Of a stretch of DNA of 7,302 nt, positions 5,937 to 7,302 are shown piece after piece; the stretch's first letter is position 1, and the number at the start of each line of letters is the position of its first letter. The notes under the pieces were generated by a model. That model searched no databases, was not told the origin of the DNA, and saw only the letters and a program-made list of their open reading frames with translations. Source of the stretch: Pseudomonadota bacterium (GTDB taxonomy: Bacteria; Pseudomonadota; Alphaproteobacteria; Rhizobiales; Aestuariivirgaceae); the NCBI GenBank assembly GCA_016522385.1, contig JAEKFU010000339.1, forward strand, positions 1 to 7,302, read 5' to 3'. The translations under genes were made by a program, and so were the position numbers.

Positions 5937-6829
5937 ACACGCAGCCTAAGCGGCGACTGGGCAGGGGGTTAGCGGCGCTTATCGGAGACGATGTCACCGA
6001 GGAGAGCGTTGTACAAGATATACGTCACCTGAGGCATATGCCGATCGAGATCCTATATGGCAGCCCGAACAATCCTCGCAAGCAATTCCGGGATGAAGAG
6101 CTAGAGGATTTGGCCAGATCCATTTCTGAGAAAGGCCTGCTGCAGCCTATTGTGGTTCGGCCGCGCCGGGATGGCACGACCTATGAAATCGTCGCCGGTG
6201 AACGGCGTTGGCGGGCAGCGCAGCGGGCGGGTGTGCACGATGTGCCGGTGTTGATCCGAGAGCTGAACGATGGTGAGGCACTGGAAGTAGCGCTGGTGGA
6301 GAATATCCAGCGTACGGATCTGAACCCTCTGGAGGAGTCGGCAGCCTACGCCCAACTGATCGAACAGTTCAGTTATACCCAGCAACAGCTAGCCGATGCG
6401 GTAGGCAAGAGCCGCAGTCATGTGGCAAATAGCCTGAGACTGCTCAACCTGCCGGACAACGTGCGCAATCTGATCGCCGATGGACTGTTGTCTGCCGGCC
6501 ACGCCCGCACACTGGTCGCCACGGACGCGCCGGGCGAGCTGGCCGACAAGATCATAAATTTGGGCCTCAGCGTTCGGGAGGCCGAACAGTTGACGCGGGA
6601 GCAGAGTGCGGCGCCGTCCAGGAAGCAGGGAAGGTCGGTCAGTGACAGGAAATCGGCCGACGTGCGGAACCTGGAAAGTCAGCTGTCGCATGCCACCGGC
6701 TTGAAGATCGAAGTCAACGACAAGGGGCGGGCCGGCGGAAAGGTGATCATCCGTTACAAATCACTTGAGCAGCTTGACGAAATAGCTGCGAGGTTGAGCC
6801 GCAAGCCGGTAACTCAGTATACGGACTAA
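5933..6829 (+). CDS. parB: chromosome partitioning protein ParB (Spo0J type)
   Basis: ParB is a CTP-dependent DNA clamp that loads at parS, spreads along DNA and stimulates ParA ATPase. In the 298-residue protein the order is as follows. The N-terminal KRRLGRGLAALIGDD (6-20) is the ParA-contacting basic segment. The CTP-binding domain has NNPRKQF (46-52), GLLQPIVVRP (68-77) and GERRWRAAQRAG (89-100). ENIQRTDLNPLEE (124-136) comes next, then the helix-turn-helix around QQLADAVGKSRSHVANSLRL (151-170), which reads parS. A charged linker (about 222-245) leads to the C-terminal dimerisation segment VIIRYKSLEQLDEIAARL (271-288). ATG 5933 fits the family N-terminus; its ribosome binding site is weak. 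Two parS sites lie 1.5 and 3.5 kb upstream. The 3' end overlaps convergent holA by 4 nt. The gene appears complete. Confidence 0.98.
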   Translation: MNTQPKRRLGRGLAALIGDDVTEESVVQDIRHLRHMPIEILYGSPNNPRKQFRDEELEDLARSISEKGLLQPIVVRPRRDGTTYEIVAGERRWRAAQRAGVHDVPVLIRELNDGEALEVALVENIQRTDLNPLEESAAYAQLIEQFSYTQQQLADAVGKSRSHVANSLRLLNLPDNVRNLIADGLLSAGHARTLVATDAPGELADKIINLGLSVREAEQLTREQSAAPSRKQGRSVSDRKSADVRNLESQLSHATGLKIEVNDKGRAGGKVIIRYKSLEQLDEIAARLSRKPVTQYTD

Positions 6830-7302
6830 AAATTTCTTAATCGATTGACCTGCGCATTGCGGGAAAGCGACAAGAGAGCGCGTTCGGCAATTTCCGTTTC
6901 CAACGCCGGCAGCTGTCTTGTCTGGGAGATTGCGGTTTGGACCGTCTGCTCGGCGCTTTCAAGCTGAGACATTTGCCAGATCTGCAGCTGTCTCACAAAA
7001 GAGGCTTGACGGCGAAAGAAAATTGGCGGCCTGGCCGACTTGACCGCAGCATTGGCGTTTTCTCCGGCCTGGACGGACAAGCACAGGCCCTGAAGCCTGG
7101 CCACGTGTAACTGTATCATGGAGAGGAGTCTTGTTGCTGTAACGCCACTGGCGCACAAATGGGTGAAATAAGCGCAGGCGTGACCGGCTTCGCCAGCAAA
7201 CACCGCATCTAACATATCTTCAATGGAATGCGCCGATGTATCGCCGCAAACTGCATTGACATCATCAAGACTAACGGCCTCCTGACCGGCGCAGTATAAC
7301 GC
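6826..7302 (-). CDS. holA: DNA polymerase III subunit delta (HolA), C-terminal part, cut by window edge
   Basis: The minus strand is open from the right edge (first codon at 7302-7300, no start in view) to TAG at 6828-6826, giving 158 residues of a family about 340 long. Delta is the wrench of the clamp loader that opens the beta sliding clamp during replication. The visible part runs from the end of the middle domain (SLDDVNAVCGDTSAHSIEDM, about 11-30, with the family's acidic-hydrophobic VxAVCGD pattern) through the C-terminal collar domain (GVTATRLLSMIQLHVARL, about 53-70, and ARPPIFFRRQASFVRQLQIW, about 80-99). The RPPIFFRR motif is typical of alphaproteobacterial HolA. The end (LSRNAQVNRLRNF) is less conserved. 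Convergent placement next to parB is the common arrangement in alphaproteobacteria. Its stop overlaps the parB stop. Confidence 0.9.
   Translation of the reverse strand, partial: ALYCAGQEAVSLDDVNAVCGDTSAHSIEDMLDAVFAGEAGHACAYFTHLCASGVTATRLLSMIQLHVARLQGLCLSVQAGENANAAVKSARPPIFFRRQASFVRQLQIWQMSQLESAEQTVQTAISQTRQLPALETEIAERALLSLSRNAQVNRLRNF

Noticed and set aside
7097..7112. CACGTG core in holA as a third parS
   Set aside because: Only the six central bases and three right-flank bases match the consensus; the left flank does not match, so this is a chance CACGTG.

Overview
The window comes from a bacterial chromosome close to the replication origin, almost certainly an alphaproteobacterium. The basis is the gene order mnmE-mnmG-rsmG-parA-parB followed by a convergent holA, together with the sequence style of the proteins. 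It looks most like a Hyphomicrobiales/Rhizobiales relative, but I cannot place the genus. GC is roughly in the mid-50s percent, judged by sampling lines by eye.

Layout. Positions 1-968 (minus strand) hold the N-terminal half of a DUF255 thioredoxin-fold protein (YyaL/SPATA20 family) that runs off the left edge. A divergent gap of about 110 bp carries AT-rich promoter-like elements. A five-gene plus-strand block follows: mnmE (1079-2422), mnmG (2529-4391), rsmG (4391-5041), parA (5025-5858) and parB (5933-6829). Spacing is tight: mnmG/rsmG share 1 nt, rsmG/parA overlap by 17 nt, and parA/parB are 74 nt apart. From the right edge, the C-terminal part of holA (DNA polymerase III delta) runs on the minus strand and meets parB tail to tail with a 4-nt overlap.

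How the genes fit together. MnmE and MnmG form the complex that modifies the wobble uridine of certain tRNAs. RsmG methylates G527 of 16S rRNA. ParA and ParB, with parS sites, separate newly replicated origins. Two near-consensus parS sites (each 15/16) lie in the window. One is between mnmE and mnmG (2448-2463). The other is inside the rsmG coding sequence (4435-4450), where it also encodes the family-typical VSRE motif. The segregation machinery and its binding sites therefore sit in one locus.

The window is mainly a well-known conserved locus and I found no new system. The points worth a second look are the coding parS in rsmG, a 24-codon ORF that bridges parA and parB and ends in an ATGA overlap, the gene-end overlap of parB and holA with no visible terminator, and the DUF255 gene beside mnmE. 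No rRNA, tRNA, CRISPR array or insertion sequence was seen, and no stretch over 300 bases lacks a gene.
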